A stretch of 64,000 nt of DNA, from contig NZ_JACICF010000001.1 in the NCBI RefSeq assembly GCF_014195685.1, forward strand, positions 1,497,317-1,561,316, written 5' to 3'. This DNA is from Sphingomicrobium lutaoense (GTDB lineage Bacteria; Pseudomonadota; Alphaproteobacteria; Sphingomonadales; Sphingomonadaceae). The translations under genes were made by a program, and so were the position numbers. The notes under the pieces were generated by a model, which did no database searches, had not been told where the DNA came from, and saw nothing but the letters and a program-made list of their open reading frames with translations. Position 1 is the first letter of the stretch, and each line of letters opens with the position of its first letter. Below are positions 46,215 to 54,444 of the stretch, one piece after another.

Positions 46215-49001
46215 ATGACGAGCGCCGAAACCCTGTCACCCATCGCCGAGCGCCCGGCGCTCCGCCCCGAACTGATTCGCGGCGGGCGCATGCCTTTGTC
46301 GTGGATCGGGCGGCGCGAAGGGCTGGGTTCGGCGCAGGTCCACGAATGCTGCATCGACCATGAAGGCAGCCTCTGGGCAGCCACCTCCTCGGGGCTCGCG
46401 CGCTACGACGGGGTGCGCGTCAATATGTTCGCTCGCCCGGCAGGTCTCGAATGCCATGGGTTGCGCGCTCTTGCGGTGGACCAGGACGGCCTGTTGTGGG
46501 TGGGTTCGGACCGCGGTCTCCAATCCTTCGACCCGGTCGAGCCCACTCCCGTTTCGCGCAGCTGGCATCCGGTCGGCGTCATCGACCGCATCGCCTTGTG
46601 CGGCGACCAGATGTATGCGCTCGGCCCCTCGGACCTGTTCATGCGCGACGGCGAGGACTGGACCGCGATCACTCCCCTTGCCGATTCGACGATCCACGAC
46701 ATCTGCTCGCTCGGCGATCACGGGCTCGTGCTCGCTCTTGGCAACGAAGGTTTGGCGATCCTTTCGGACGGCGAAGCCACTCCGATTGTCTCGCCGGGCC
46801 TTGGCGCGATCGGGCCGGTGCGCCGCTGCGTCGCCTTGCGCGATCATGCGATTCTCGTCGGCGGGCGCCGCGGCTTCGCGATCATCGCCCCCGACGGTCA
46901 CCTCAAGGCGATCCACGCCGGCAGCGGGCGCGTCACCGCCCTGTGCGGCGATGGCAAGGACATCTTCATCGCCTCCGAGCGAAAGCTCCTGCATTTCCGG
47001 CCCAAGGGCGAGGGTTATGCCCGCGCCGCGACCATCCTCGACAATGCCGACATCAACGACATGCGCGCCGACGGCTGGGGCAATATCTGGGTCTCGACCG
47101 AAAGCGGCGGGATCGCGCGCATCGGCGCCTCGCGCCGCCTCGTCACCTATCATGACGATATGCCGATCGGATCGGTCCTGTGCCTGTCCTCGCTTCCTGC
47201 GGGCAGCGCGATCGGCGGCACCAATGGCCTTCTCACGCCCGAAGGGTGCCACCTGCTCAAGGGCGCGCGCATTTGGGACCTCATCCAGACCCGTGCGGGC
47301 ATCCGCTATGCCGCCAGCGACGACGGCTTATGGAAGGTCGGCCCCGGCCAACCCCAACCGCACGCCCCCTCGCCCTTTCTCGCCGCTCCCTGCCGCGCAC
47401 TTCTCGAACTCGACGAAGGACTGCTGATCGGCTCGACCGCGGGCCTCACGCTCCTCACCGACGAAGGCGCGCGCGAACTGCTCGACGAGGAGGGCAACAG
47501 CCTCGGCTATGTCTATTCGCTCTTCCGCGACCATGCGAACCGCATCTGGATCGCCTGCCTCGGGCGCGGCGTCTGGATTTACGAAGCGGGCGAATTGCGC
47601 TCCATCGCGGGTCCCGACATGCCCGACGATTGCAATGCCTATGCCATCGTCGAGGATGACCAGCACCGCATCTTCATCGCGCATGACAACCGCATCTCGC
47701 GCATCGACCCGGGCGCCGCACCCGCCACCATCGTCGAGACTGCCGAACCGATCTGCGCCTGGGCGCTGCTCGTCCTCGAGGGCGACCGCCTGTTCGCGGG
47801 CTCGACCCGCGGCCTTGTCGAATATGACCCGGCTAGCGGCGAACAGCTTCTCCGCCTCATCGACGATTCGGCCGGAAGCGACTGGGAATTCACCACCAGC
47901 CGCGCACTGGTGAAAGCTCCCGACGGCGCGCTCTACTGCGGGCTTTCCTCGGGCCTCGCCAAGGTCAAGCTCGGCAAGCTCGACCGCGAGGACCGCCCCG
48001 AGCCCCGCCTCTACGACCAGCGCTGGTCGGGCGGCACCGAACCCATCGGCTCGACCGGCCGCCACAAGGCCGACACCGGCCGCTGGCGCGTCGAATTCGA
48101 CTTCGCGACCGGTTGGCTCTTCGACGAACGCTCGTGCGAACTTCGCTACCGCCTCCTCGGCTTCGATCCGCACTGGTCGGCCTGGGGCCCGCTCAACACC
48201 GTCGCCTACAGCTCGCTCCCGCCCGGCCGCTATTCGCTCCAGGCCCAGATGCGCTCCCCGCTCTACGGCGAAGGCCCGGTGGTCACTCTCTACAGCTTCC
48301 GCGTCCGCAGCCGCCGCCAGACTTGGCTCCGCCGCATGCTCGGCGCGGTTCCCGGCGGCGTGGCGCGCGGCGCTTTCTTCCGCAACTGGCGCGCCCGCCG
48401 CATCGAACGGCGCGGCCACCAGCTCGAACAGCTCATCCGCAAACGCACCCTCGACCTCGAGGAAATGTACGAAAAGCTCCGCGATTCGCACGGCGAGCTC
48501 AATGATCTCGCCTATCAGGACGCGCTTACCGGCATCGCCAACCGGCGCGCCTTCGACCGCGCGATGGACCGCGCCCTCCGCGAAGAGGACAGCAGCCTCT
48601 CGCTGCTCCTCATCGACGTCGATTATTTCAAGCTGTTCAACGACCATTACGGCCATTCGGCAGGCGATACCTGCCTACGCGAAGTGGCCGAAACGCTCTC
48701 GACCCATCTCAGCCGTTCGACCGACATGGTCGCCCGCTTCGGCGGAGAGGAATTCGCAGTGCTCCTCCCCGGCGCGAGCCTCTCGGCGGCGACTCGCGTC
48801 GCGCGCTTGCTTCGCGCCGCAATCGAGTCCCGCGCGATTCCACATGACGCCAATCCCAACAGCCCGGTGGTCACCGCCTCGATCGGCATCGCCACCGCCC
48901 AGCCGGGACAGGACGCCTCCGCGCTGATCGAGGCCGCCGACCGGCAGCTCTACCGCGCCAAGGAAGAAGGCCGGAACCGCATTTCCTCGCAAGCCTGCTG
49001 A
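46215..49001 (+). CDS. Two-component-regulator-type propeller (Reg_prop/Y_Y_Y) diguanylate cyclase
   Basis: The 928-residue protein has 12-14 Reg_prop-like beta-propeller repeats (EGSLWAATSSGLARYDG, DGLLWVGSDRGLQSF, NIWVSTESGGIARI), a Y_Y_Y domain (ELRYRLLGFDPHWSAWG, YSSLPPGRYSLQAQMRSP), a coiled coil and a GGDEF domain with active-site GGEEF at 843-847. The inhibitory I-site RSTD at 834-837 is in the correct place, so it should make cyclic di-GMP with product inhibition. Unlike most propeller sensors it shows no signal peptide, and the region where a membrane helix is expected is Arg-rich. ATG at 46215 is chosen; a TTG at 46185 is also open. Confidence 0.85.
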   Translation: MTSAETLSPIAERPALRPELIRGGRMPLSWIGRREGLGSAQVHECCIDHEGSLWAATSSGLARYDGVRVNMFARPAGLECHGLRALAVDQDGLLWVGSDRGLQSFDPVEPTPVSRSWHPVGVIDRIALCGDQMYALGPSDLFMRDGEDWTAITPLADSTIHDICSLGDHGLVLALGNEGLAILSDGEATPIVSPGLGAIGPVRRCVALRDHAILVGGRRGFAIIAPDGHLKAIHAGSGRVTALCGDGKDIFIASERKLLHFRPKGEGYARAATILDNADINDMRADGWGNIWVSTESGGIARIGASRRLVTYHDDMPIGSVLCLSSLPAGSAIGGTNGLLTPEGCHLLKGARIWDLIQTRAGIRYAASDDGLWKVGPGQPQPHAPSPFLAAPCRALLELDEGLLIGSTAGLTLLTDEGARELLDEEGNSLGYVYSLFRDHANRIWIACLGRGVWIYEAGELRSIAGPDMPDDCNAYAIVEDDQHRIFIAHDNRISRIDPGAAPATIVETAEPICAWALLVLEGDRLFAGSTRGLVEYDPASGEQLLRLIDDSAGSDWEFTTSRALVKAPDGALYCGLSSGLAKVKLGKLDREDRPEPRLYDQRWSGGTEPIGSTGRHKADTGRWRVEFDFATGWLFDERSCELRYRLLGFDPHWSAWGPLNTVAYSSLPPGRYSLQAQMRSPLYGEGPVVTLYSFRVRSRRQTWLRRMLGAVPGGVARGAFFRNWRARRIERRGHQLEQLIRKRTLDLEEMYEKLRDSHGELNDLAYQDALTGIANRRAFDRAMDRALREEDSSLSLLLIDVDYFKLFNDHYGHSAGDTCLREVAETLSTHLSRSTDMVARFGGEEFAVLLPGASLSAATRVARLLRAAIESRAIPHDANPNSPVVTASIGIATAQPGQDASALIEAADRQLYRAKEEGRNRISSQAC

Positions 49002-49034
49002 CAAGCCCGACGGCAGGCTTCATGGTGTCGGGCA

Positions 49035-49751
49035 ATGCCCCGCAGGAAGAAAAAGAAAAACTGGCCCCGCCGCCTGCTCGCCGCCCTGCTCGCGCTGCCC
49101 GCGCTCTATTTCGTCGCGGCGCTGCTCGGCGCGGCCATTCCCGTTAATCGCGACTGGAAAGAGCCCGAACGGGGCATCCCCGTCTACATCGCCTCGAACG
49201 GCGTCCATCTCGACATCATCATGCCCGCGTCGATGGGCTCGATCGACTGGCGCGGAGACTTCCCGCCGCAGGATTTCGGCAACCCCGGCCTCCAGCCAAG
49301 GGCGCCCTGGGTGATGATCGGCGCAGGCGACCGCGGCATCTATCTCGACACCCCGACCTGGGCCGAACTGAAAGCCGGGACCGCGCTCAATTCCCTGGTC
49401 GCGGGCGAGCGTATCATGCATGTCCAATGGGTCGGCGATCCGGCCAGCATCGCGGTCTCGCGCATCCTCATGCGCCCCGAGGAATATCGCCGGCTGGCGC
49501 GCGCGATCCGCGCCGATTTCGATCTCGACGGCGAAGGTCGCCCACAGCGCATCGACCATCCGGGCTATTGGGACAGCGATGCCTTCTATGAAGGGCGCGG
49601 CACCTTCAACGCGGTCCGCACCTGCAACCAGTGGGTCAATGACAAGCTGCGCATCGCGGGGGTGGAGGCAAGCCTCTGGACGCCCTTCGCCAAGGGACTG
49701 GCATGGCGCCACGATCCCCCACCCGAAACGCGTCCCCTGCCCTTCGACTAG
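49035..49751 (+). CDS. DUF2459 / TIGR02117 family membrane-anchored protein
   Basis: The 238-residue protein starts with a very basic stretch ([12 protein letters not shown]) and one transmembrane helix (about 14-35). The conserved TIGR02117 domain follows with [24 protein letters not shown]-like [14 protein letters not shown], and [15 protein letters not shown] conserved His and Cys (VHLD, RTCNQW) give it the look of a cysteine hydrolase, but no activity is known. Some relatives sit in urease regions; none is seen here. The stop overlaps the convergent hslU stop. Confidence 0.85.
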   Translation: MPRRKKKKNWPRRLLAALLALPALYFVAALLGAAIPVNRDWKEPERGIPVYIASNGVHLDIIMPASMGSIDWRGDFPPQDFGNPGLQPRAPWVMIGAGDRGIYLDTPTWAELKAGTALNSLVAGERIMHVQWVGDPASIAVSRILMRPEEYRRLARAIRADFDLDGEGRPQRIDHPGYWDSDAFYEGRGTFNAVRTCNQWVNDKLRIAGVEASLWTPFAKGLAWRHDPPPETRPLPFD

Positions 49752-51076
49752 AGGACGTAGCGCGACAGGTCGGTATTGCCGGCAATCCCCGAAAGCTGCT
49801 TCTCGACGAAGGCGGCATCGATGGTCACCGTCTGCCCGGCCTTTTCCTCGGCTTCGAAGCTGATGTCCTCGAGCAATTTCTCCATCACCGTCTGGAGGCG
49901 GCGCGCACCGATATTCTCGACCGTCTCGTTCACTTCGGCGGCGATCCTCGCGAGCGCCTCGATCCCGTCGTCGGCAAATTCGATGGTGACTTCCTCGGTC
50001 TCCAGCAGCGCACGATACTGCTCGGTGAGGCTGGCGCGCGTATCCTTGAGGATCTGCACGAAATCGTCCTTGGTCAGCGCACGCAGCTCGACACGGATCG
50101 GCAGGCGGCCCTGCAGTTCGGGAAGCATGTCGCTCGGCTTGGCGACATGGAAGGCGCCGCTCGCGATGAACAGGATATGGTCGGTCTTGATCGGCCCATA
50201 TTTGGTCGCGACCGTGGTTCCCTCGATCAGCGGCAGGAGATCGCGCTGCACGCCTTCGCGGCTCACCGATCCGCCGCGCACGTCGCTCACCGCGATCTTG
50301 TCGACCTCGTCGAGGAAGACGATGCCATTGGCCTCGGCATTCTCGAGCGCGGCACGATTGACATCGTCGGGATCAAGCCGCTTGTCGGCCTCTTCCTCGA
50401 CCAGCCGGTCGAAGGCGGCACGGACCTTGAGCTTACGCCTTTTCTTGGGTGCCGCCCCGCCCAGCTTCTGCATCATGTCGCCAAGGTTGATCATCCCCAT
50501 GCCCCCGCCGCCATTCATGTCGAAGGGCATGGCGGGCTGCTCGGTGACGTCGATCTCGACTTCGGCCTCGTCGAGGCTGCCATCCTCGAGACGGCGAAGG
50601 AAACTCTGTCGCGTGGCTTCGCTCGACCCCTTGCCGGTGAGCGCATCGAGCAGCCGCTCGATCGCGGCTTCCTCGGCGGCGGCGCGCACCTTTTCGCGGC
50701 GCCGTCCGCGTTCGAGTCGCACTGCGTCCTCGACGAGGTCGCGGGCGATCTGCTCGACATCGCGCCCGACATATCCGACCTCGGTGAACTTGGTCGCCTC
50801 GACCTTGACGAAGGGCGCCTGCGCCAGCTTGGCGAGACGGCGCGAGATCTCGGTCTTGCCGCAGCCGGTGGGCCCGATCATCAGGATATTCTTGGGGGTG
50901 ACCTCGGCCTTGAGTTCATCGGACAATTGCTGGCGACGCCAGCGGTTGCGAAGCGCCACGGCGACTGCCTTCTTGGCGTCCTTCTGCCCCACGATATGCT
51001 CGTCGAGCGCCGCCACGATGGCCTTGGGGGTAAGCGGGTCCGCGCCGTCGCGGACGATCTGGAAATCCTGGTTCAT
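49748..51076 (-). CDS. hslU: ATP-dependent protease ATPase subunit HslU
   Basis: HslU unfolds substrates for the HslV peptidase. The 442-residue AAA+ protein has [17 protein letters not shown], Walker [16 protein letters not shown], the pore motif GYVGRDVEQ, an inserted I domain, Walker [13 protein letters not shown] and the C-terminal LSRYVL that docks into HslV. ATG at 51074-51076 (complement) is used; a longer frame to 51112 adds residues not seen in the family. A GNAT gene sits between it and hslV, splitting the usual hslVU pair. Confidence 0.96.
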   Translation of the reverse strand: MNQDFQIVRDGADPLTPKAIVAALDEHIVGQKDAKKAVAVALRNRWRRQQLSDELKAEVTPKNILMIGPTGCGKTEISRRLAKLAQAPFVKVEATKFTEVGYVGRDVEQIARDLVEDAVRLERGRRREKVRAAAEEAAIERLLDALTGKGSSEATRQSFLRRLEDGSLDEAEVEIDVTEQPAMPFDMNGGGGMGMINLGDMMQKLGGAAPKKRRKLKVRAAFDRLVEEEADKRLDPDDVNRAALENAEANGIVFLDEVDKIAVSDVRGGSVSREGVQRDLLPLIEGTTVATKYGPIKTDHILFIASGAFHVAKPSDMLPELQGRLPIRVELRALTKDDFVQILKDTRASLTEQYRALLETEEVTIEFADDGIEALARIAAEVNETVENIGARRLQTVMEKLLEDISFEAEEKAGQTVTIDAAFVEKQLSGIAGNTDLSRYVL

Positions 51077-51119
51077 GCCCCGGAAGGTGGGGCGCGCGGG
51101 CCAAGGCTTCAAGCCGCGC

Positions 51120-51662
51120 TCAGGAAAGCGGCTTCTCCATCAGGATCAGCGGCACGAAGGAGCCATTGCTCCCCCGATGACCGCTGCGCTCGACTTCGCG
51201 ATAGCCTGCTCGGGCGTAGAAGGGCTCCCCTGCCAGCGTGGACATCAGCTCGGCGCGCCGGAAACCGGCGGCCTTTGCCGCTCGCTCGGCAAGGTCGAGG
51301 ATCGCCTGCCCCACCCCGCGACGGACATGGTCGGGATGAGTGTACATGGCACGGATGCGCGCCGCCTCGGTGGAAGGATCGAGCCGCTCGGGAGCGCGCT
51401 GCGCGAGGCTGTGATCGCCCCCGAACAGGGTCTTGCGGCCGCTCCATCCCCCGCAGCCGACGAGCATTTCCCCGTCGAACAGGCAGATATAGGTACCGTC
51501 GTCGATGAGCTGGCGGTCGAGCCCCATGACCTCGTGGCTCGCCGCGACCTGGGCGGGGTCGAGAAATTCCGACTGCAGCCGGTCGATTGACGCTTCCATC
51601 AGCGCGTGCAGCGCGGGCAGGTCCTCTCGGGTCGCGAGCCGGTCGGTGAAGCCCCGCGACAC
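51120..51662 (-). CDS. GNAT family N-acetyltransferase
   Basis: The 180-residue protein has a GNAT fold with acetyl-CoA-binding motif A ([21 protein letters not shown]) and motif B ([15 protein letters not shown]). The substrate is not predictable. It starts with GTG at 51660-51662 (complement), four bases after hslV, and ends 43 bases before the hslU start, so it probably belongs to the hslV-hslU transcript. Such a GNAT between the two protease genes is seen in some sphingomonads, as far as I recall. Confidence 0.86.
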   Translation of the reverse strand: MSRGFTDRLATREDLPALHALMEASIDRLQSEFLDPAQVAASHEVMGLDRQLIDDGTYICLFDGEMLVGCGGWSGRKTLFGGDHSLAQRAPERLDPSTEAARIRAMYTHPDHVRRGVGQAILDLAERAAKAAGFRRAELMSTLAGEPFYARAGYREVERSGHRGSNGSFVPLILMEKPLS

Positions 51663-51666
51663 AGGC

Positions 51667-52200
51667 TCAGACCGTTTCGATCGTCAGCCGGTCGTTGGTG
51701 AAGACACAGACTTCGGCGGCGATCGCCATCGCGCGCCGCGCCAGCTTCTCTGGATCGGCTTCATATTCGTCGAGCGCGCGCGCGGCGGCGAGCGCATAAT
51801 TGCCACCCGATCCGATCGCGGTGATCCCGCCCTCGGGCTCGAGCACGTCGCCATTGCCGGTAATGACCAGCAGGCTGTCGGCATCGGCCACGATCATCAT
51901 CGCTTCCAGGTTGCGCAGATATTTGTCGGTGCGCCAGTCCTTGGCCAGTTCGACCGCGGCGCGGAGCAATTTGCCCGAATGCGCCTCGAGTTTTTTCTCG
52001 AGCCGCTCGAACAGGGTGAAGGCATCGGCGGTCGCCCCGGCGAAGCCGCCGATGACATTGCCGTCCTTGCCCAGCCTGCGCACCTTGGTCGCATTGGGCT
52101 TGATCACCGTGTTGCCAAGGCTCACCTGCCCGTCACCCGCGATGACCGTGGTGCCGCCCTTCTTCACTCCGAGGATCGTGGTGCCGTGAAACTGTTCCAA
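51667..52200 (-). CDS. hslV: ATP-dependent protease peptidase subunit HslV
   Basis: HslV is the proteasome-like threonine peptidase of the HslUV complex. The 177-residue protein has a six-residue leader (MEQFHG) before the catalytic Thr7 of [10 protein letters not shown], and conserved [26 protein letters not shown] and [16 protein letters not shown] motifs. The initiation codon is TTG at 52198-52200 (complement), supported by GGAGAGG at normal spacing and by the exact family start; no ATG is available. The weak start may limit expression. Confidence 0.95.
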   Translation of the reverse strand: MEQFHGTTILGVKKGGTTVIAGDGQVSLGNTVIKPNATKVRRLGKDGNVIGGFAGATADAFTLFERLEKKLEAHSGKLLRAAVELAKDWRTDKYLRNLEAMMIVADADSLLVITGNGDVLEPEGGITAIGSGGNYALAAARALDEYEADPEKLARRAMAIAAEVCVFTNDRLTIETV

Positions 52201-52258
52201 TCTGCCTCTCCGCTGTGCCTTGGCCCCTCATGTGGGCACAAGCAGCGCAGGGCGCAAG

Positions 52259-53197
52259 TCAGGCCAGCCTGCGCTTCAGGAAGCCGGTCACGTCGGTTAG
52301 CGTTCGGTTGCCGCGCCGGAACAGGGGGCTGAACCCCTTGATCGGGTCCGAATGGCTCGCGCCGCGATAGAGGATGAGTTCGACCTTGCCGCCCTGATCC
52401 TCGATGGCCCGCGCCAGCACCTGCGAATTGCGCGCGCGCACGATGATGTCGCTGGTCCCGTGAATCAGCAGTATCGGCGGCGCGTCGCCGCGCGCATAGG
52501 TGATCGGCTGGGTTTCCTCGGGCCGCGGCCATTGGCCCAGGGCCTTCTTCGCGCGCGGATCGACGAAGGGCAGGAAATCGGTGGGCGCCGACAATAGCAC
52601 CGTCGCGCGGATCACCCGCTCGTCGAGCCCGACCGAGCGCAGGTAGCGCGGATCGAGCGCGAGCAGCGCGGCCAGATGCCCCCCCGCGCTGTGCCCGGCG
52701 ACCGCGATGCGGTCGGGATCGCCGCCCATCCCCGCGACATGGTTGCGGACCCATTTCATCGCCAGTGCGCCATCCTCGATGAAATCGGGAAAGCGGCTGC
52801 CGGGCGCGAGGCGGTAATCGGCCATCACGGCGAGGAATCCCGCCGCTGCCAGCGCGCGGCCGACGAATGCGAAATCGGTACGCTCGCCCATCACCCAGCC
52901 GCCGCCATAGAAGAAGAGGACCACCGGCAAGGGACCGCTCTGCTCGCCGCGCGGTGCCCAGATGTCGAGCCGCTGGCGCGTTTCGCCGCCATAGGCCGCG
53001 CCCGCGACGAGGTGGCGCGCCTTGTCGCCCATGAGGCGGCTGCCGAGGTCGAGCATCGCCACCGGGCTGAGGCCGACGCGCTCCATCCCCCACAGCAACT
53101 TCTCGCCCCCGATCCGCAGCCTGCGCCCCGCCCGAAGGGCGCGGCGCTTCATCCGGCTGCTGCGTGTCGGCAAGGTCTTGCCGGGCACGTCTCTCAC
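52259..53197 (-). CDS. Alpha/beta hydrolase (BD-FAE / HSL-like esterase)
   Basis: The 312-residue protein has an N-terminal basic region and an alpha/beta hydrolase domain with the oxyanion motif FFYGGGWVMG (HGGG-like), nucleophile elbow AGHSAGG, and His in GASHSDPIKGF. It is likely a carboxylesterase; the substrate is unknown. A GTG start at 53195-53197 (complement) overlaps the holin stop by four bases (GTGA), suggesting translational coupling; an ATG at 53150-53152 is the alternative. It is last in an endolysin-holin-hydrolase series. Confidence 0.83.
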   Translation of the reverse strand: MRDVPGKTLPTRSSRMKRRALRAGRRLRIGGEKLLWGMERVGLSPVAMLDLGSRLMGDKARHLVAGAAYGGETRQRLDIWAPRGEQSGPLPVVLFFYGGGWVMGERTDFAFVGRALAAAGFLAVMADYRLAPGSRFPDFIEDGALAMKWVRNHVAGMGGDPDRIAVAGHSAGGHLAALLALDPRYLRSVGLDERVIRATVLLSAPTDFLPFVDPRAKKALGQWPRPEETQPITYARGDAPPILLIHGTSDIIVRARNSQVLARAIEDQGGKVELILYRGASHSDPIKGFSPLFRRGNRTLTDVTGFLKRRLA

Positions 53198-53607
53198 CTC
53201 TCGACCCCTTTGACTTTCCCGTAGGTACGGGCCGCGGTGTAGCCGAGGTAGCCCGTGCCGAACAGGGCGTAGAGGCTCTCGGGAATGCCCCGAAGATAGG
53301 CGGTCATTCCGGTCGAGATTCCCGTCGCCACTTCGGGTTCGAAGGCGCTGATCACGCCCATCGGCACCGTGAACAGGATGAGGAGATACATCACATACAT
53401 GAAGCTCGGCCGCGCGCGGCTGGTCCAGGAATCGGCCGACCGGGCTTCGGCAATGATCGCCGAAAGCTGGAGATTGAGTTCCTCCAGTTCCTGCCGCCCC
53501 TGCAACTCGATCAGTTCGAGCTTGGCCCGTGCCCGCGCTTCCTTGTCGGGAATGAGCTTGTCGAGCAATTTGGATACAGGCCCGATCAGGGCATCGACGA
53601 TGGTCAT
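53194..53607 (-). CDS. 3TM-type holin (gene transfer agent release holin family)
   Basis: The 137-residue protein has an N-terminal amphipathic region (VDALIGPVSKLLDKLIPDKEA), a charged coiled coil and membrane segments (PSFMYVMYLLILFTVPMGVI, PESLYALFGTGYLGYTAART). It matches the GTA_holin_3TM family, which in Rhodobacter lets the endolysin reach the wall to release gene transfer agent particles. The GH108 muramidase gene lies 40 bases upstream, making a lysis pair. No phage structural genes are visible. Confidence 0.83.
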   Translation of the reverse strand: MTIVDALIGPVSKLLDKLIPDKEARARAKLELIELQGRQELEELNLQLSAIIAEARSADSWTSRARPSFMYVMYLLILFTVPMGVISAFEPEVATGISTGMTAYLRGIPESLYALFGTGYLGYTAARTYGKVKGVER

Positions 53608-53647
53608 GTCACGCTCTCCTCAATTGATGAAATGGGATCGGCCCGGC

Positions 53648-54238
53648 TCAGGCGTGGGCGCCGAGGCGGTTGGCCAGCCAGCCGTAGAGAAAGGCCTCGT
53701 TGGCGGGCCGCCGCTCGGCGAGCCTCAGGTAGCGCTCGCCCTGCAGGGCCTCGAGCGCGCGCAACAGCACGGTCTCCCCGCCTTTCTCGCCGCGCGCGGC
53801 AAGATAGCCGTCGAGCGCTTCCAGCGTGCGCGGCCCGATCCGCCCGTCGGGGGTCAGGTCGGGATAATCCTTGCCTTGCCGGTTGAGCGCGGTGAGCGCG
53901 CGCTGGAGAAAGGTCACCGCCACGCCGGGTCCCATGTTGACCCCGGTGTCGAACAGTTCGGCGGCGATGCGCGGCACGCGCCTGGCAACCTGGTCGAGCC
54001 GCGGACGCAGCCAGAACAACCGCTTGTAGATGGCCACCGCTTCGCTGCGCGGAAAGTCGCGCATCGCTTCGGTCCATCCATGCTGTCGCGCGACCGCCTG
54101 CGTGATGCCAAAGCGCGTCGGCCCGCCGCGGTCGGCGGGATGGTCGACATAGCCTCCCTCGCGCTCGATCACTGCCTCGATCAATCCCTCCGCCAGCACC
54201 TCGCCCGAGGCGCTGGTCCCCAAATCCCGCTTCTTCAT
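53648..54238 (-). CDS. GH108 N-acetylmuramidase endolysin with peptidoglycan-binding domain
   Basis: The 196-residue protein has the glycoside hydrolase 108 motif EREGGYVDHPADRGGPTRFG with catalytic Glu27, a helical core (FDTGVNMGPGVAVTFLQRAL) and a C-terminal PG_binding_3 domain (TPDGRIGPRTLEALDGYLA). It cleaves the glycan backbone of peptidoglycan. There is no signal peptide, so it depends on the holin to cross the inner membrane, as phage and GTA endolysins do. It is the first gene of the cassette, divergent from the autotransporter. Confidence 0.86.
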   Translation of the reverse strand: MKKRDLGTSASGEVLAEGLIEAVIEREGGYVDHPADRGGPTRFGITQAVARQHGWTEAMRDFPRSEAVAIYKRLFWLRPRLDQVARRVPRIAAELFDTGVNMGPGVAVTFLQRALTALNRQGKDYPDLTPDGRIGPRTLEALDGYLAARGEKGGETVLLRALEALQGERYLRLAERRPANEAFLYGWLANRLGAHA

Positions 54239-54270
54239 CTTGTCCTCCGCCTTCCCGAGTCGCAGCGCTT

Positions 54271-54287
54271 GTAACCATATCGGTTAC
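54271..54287. promoter_or_regulatory. Operator-like inverted repeat GTAACC-N5-GGTTAC
   Basis: A perfect six-base inverted repeat with a five-base spacer (ATATC) lies 33 bases before the endolysin start, in the 206-base divergent region. Spacing and symmetry suit a dimeric repressor such as a TetR-type protein. No such regulator is encoded in the window, so the binding protein is unknown. Confidence 0.45.
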
Positions 54288-54328
54288 TTGTAGGACAGCA
54301 TTTTTATCCAGTTATCCATTTGCCGTTT

Positions 54329-54346
54329 ACTGACACCCGCGTCAGT
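54329..54346. promoter_or_regulatory. Inverted repeat ACTGAC-N6-GTCAGT
   Basis: A second perfect inverted repeat (arms 54329-54334 and 54341-54346) lies in the same divergent region, about 100 bases before the autotransporter ATG. It could be an operator for the plus-strand gene or a short RNA hairpin. It differs in sequence from the repeat at 54271. Confidence 0.3.
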
Positions 54347-54444
54347 TGTGGCTTTTGCGTCACTTGTGTTGCCATGCCGGGCGAGGCAAGAATGGCGGCG
54401 CAAAAGGTTGGGCCGTCGGCAAGACGGCAATCAGGAGAGAGAAT

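Noticed and set aside
53194-54238. A complete prophage.
   Set aside because: Only lysis functions are present; there are no capsid, portal, terminase, tail, integrase or phage regulator genes within the window.
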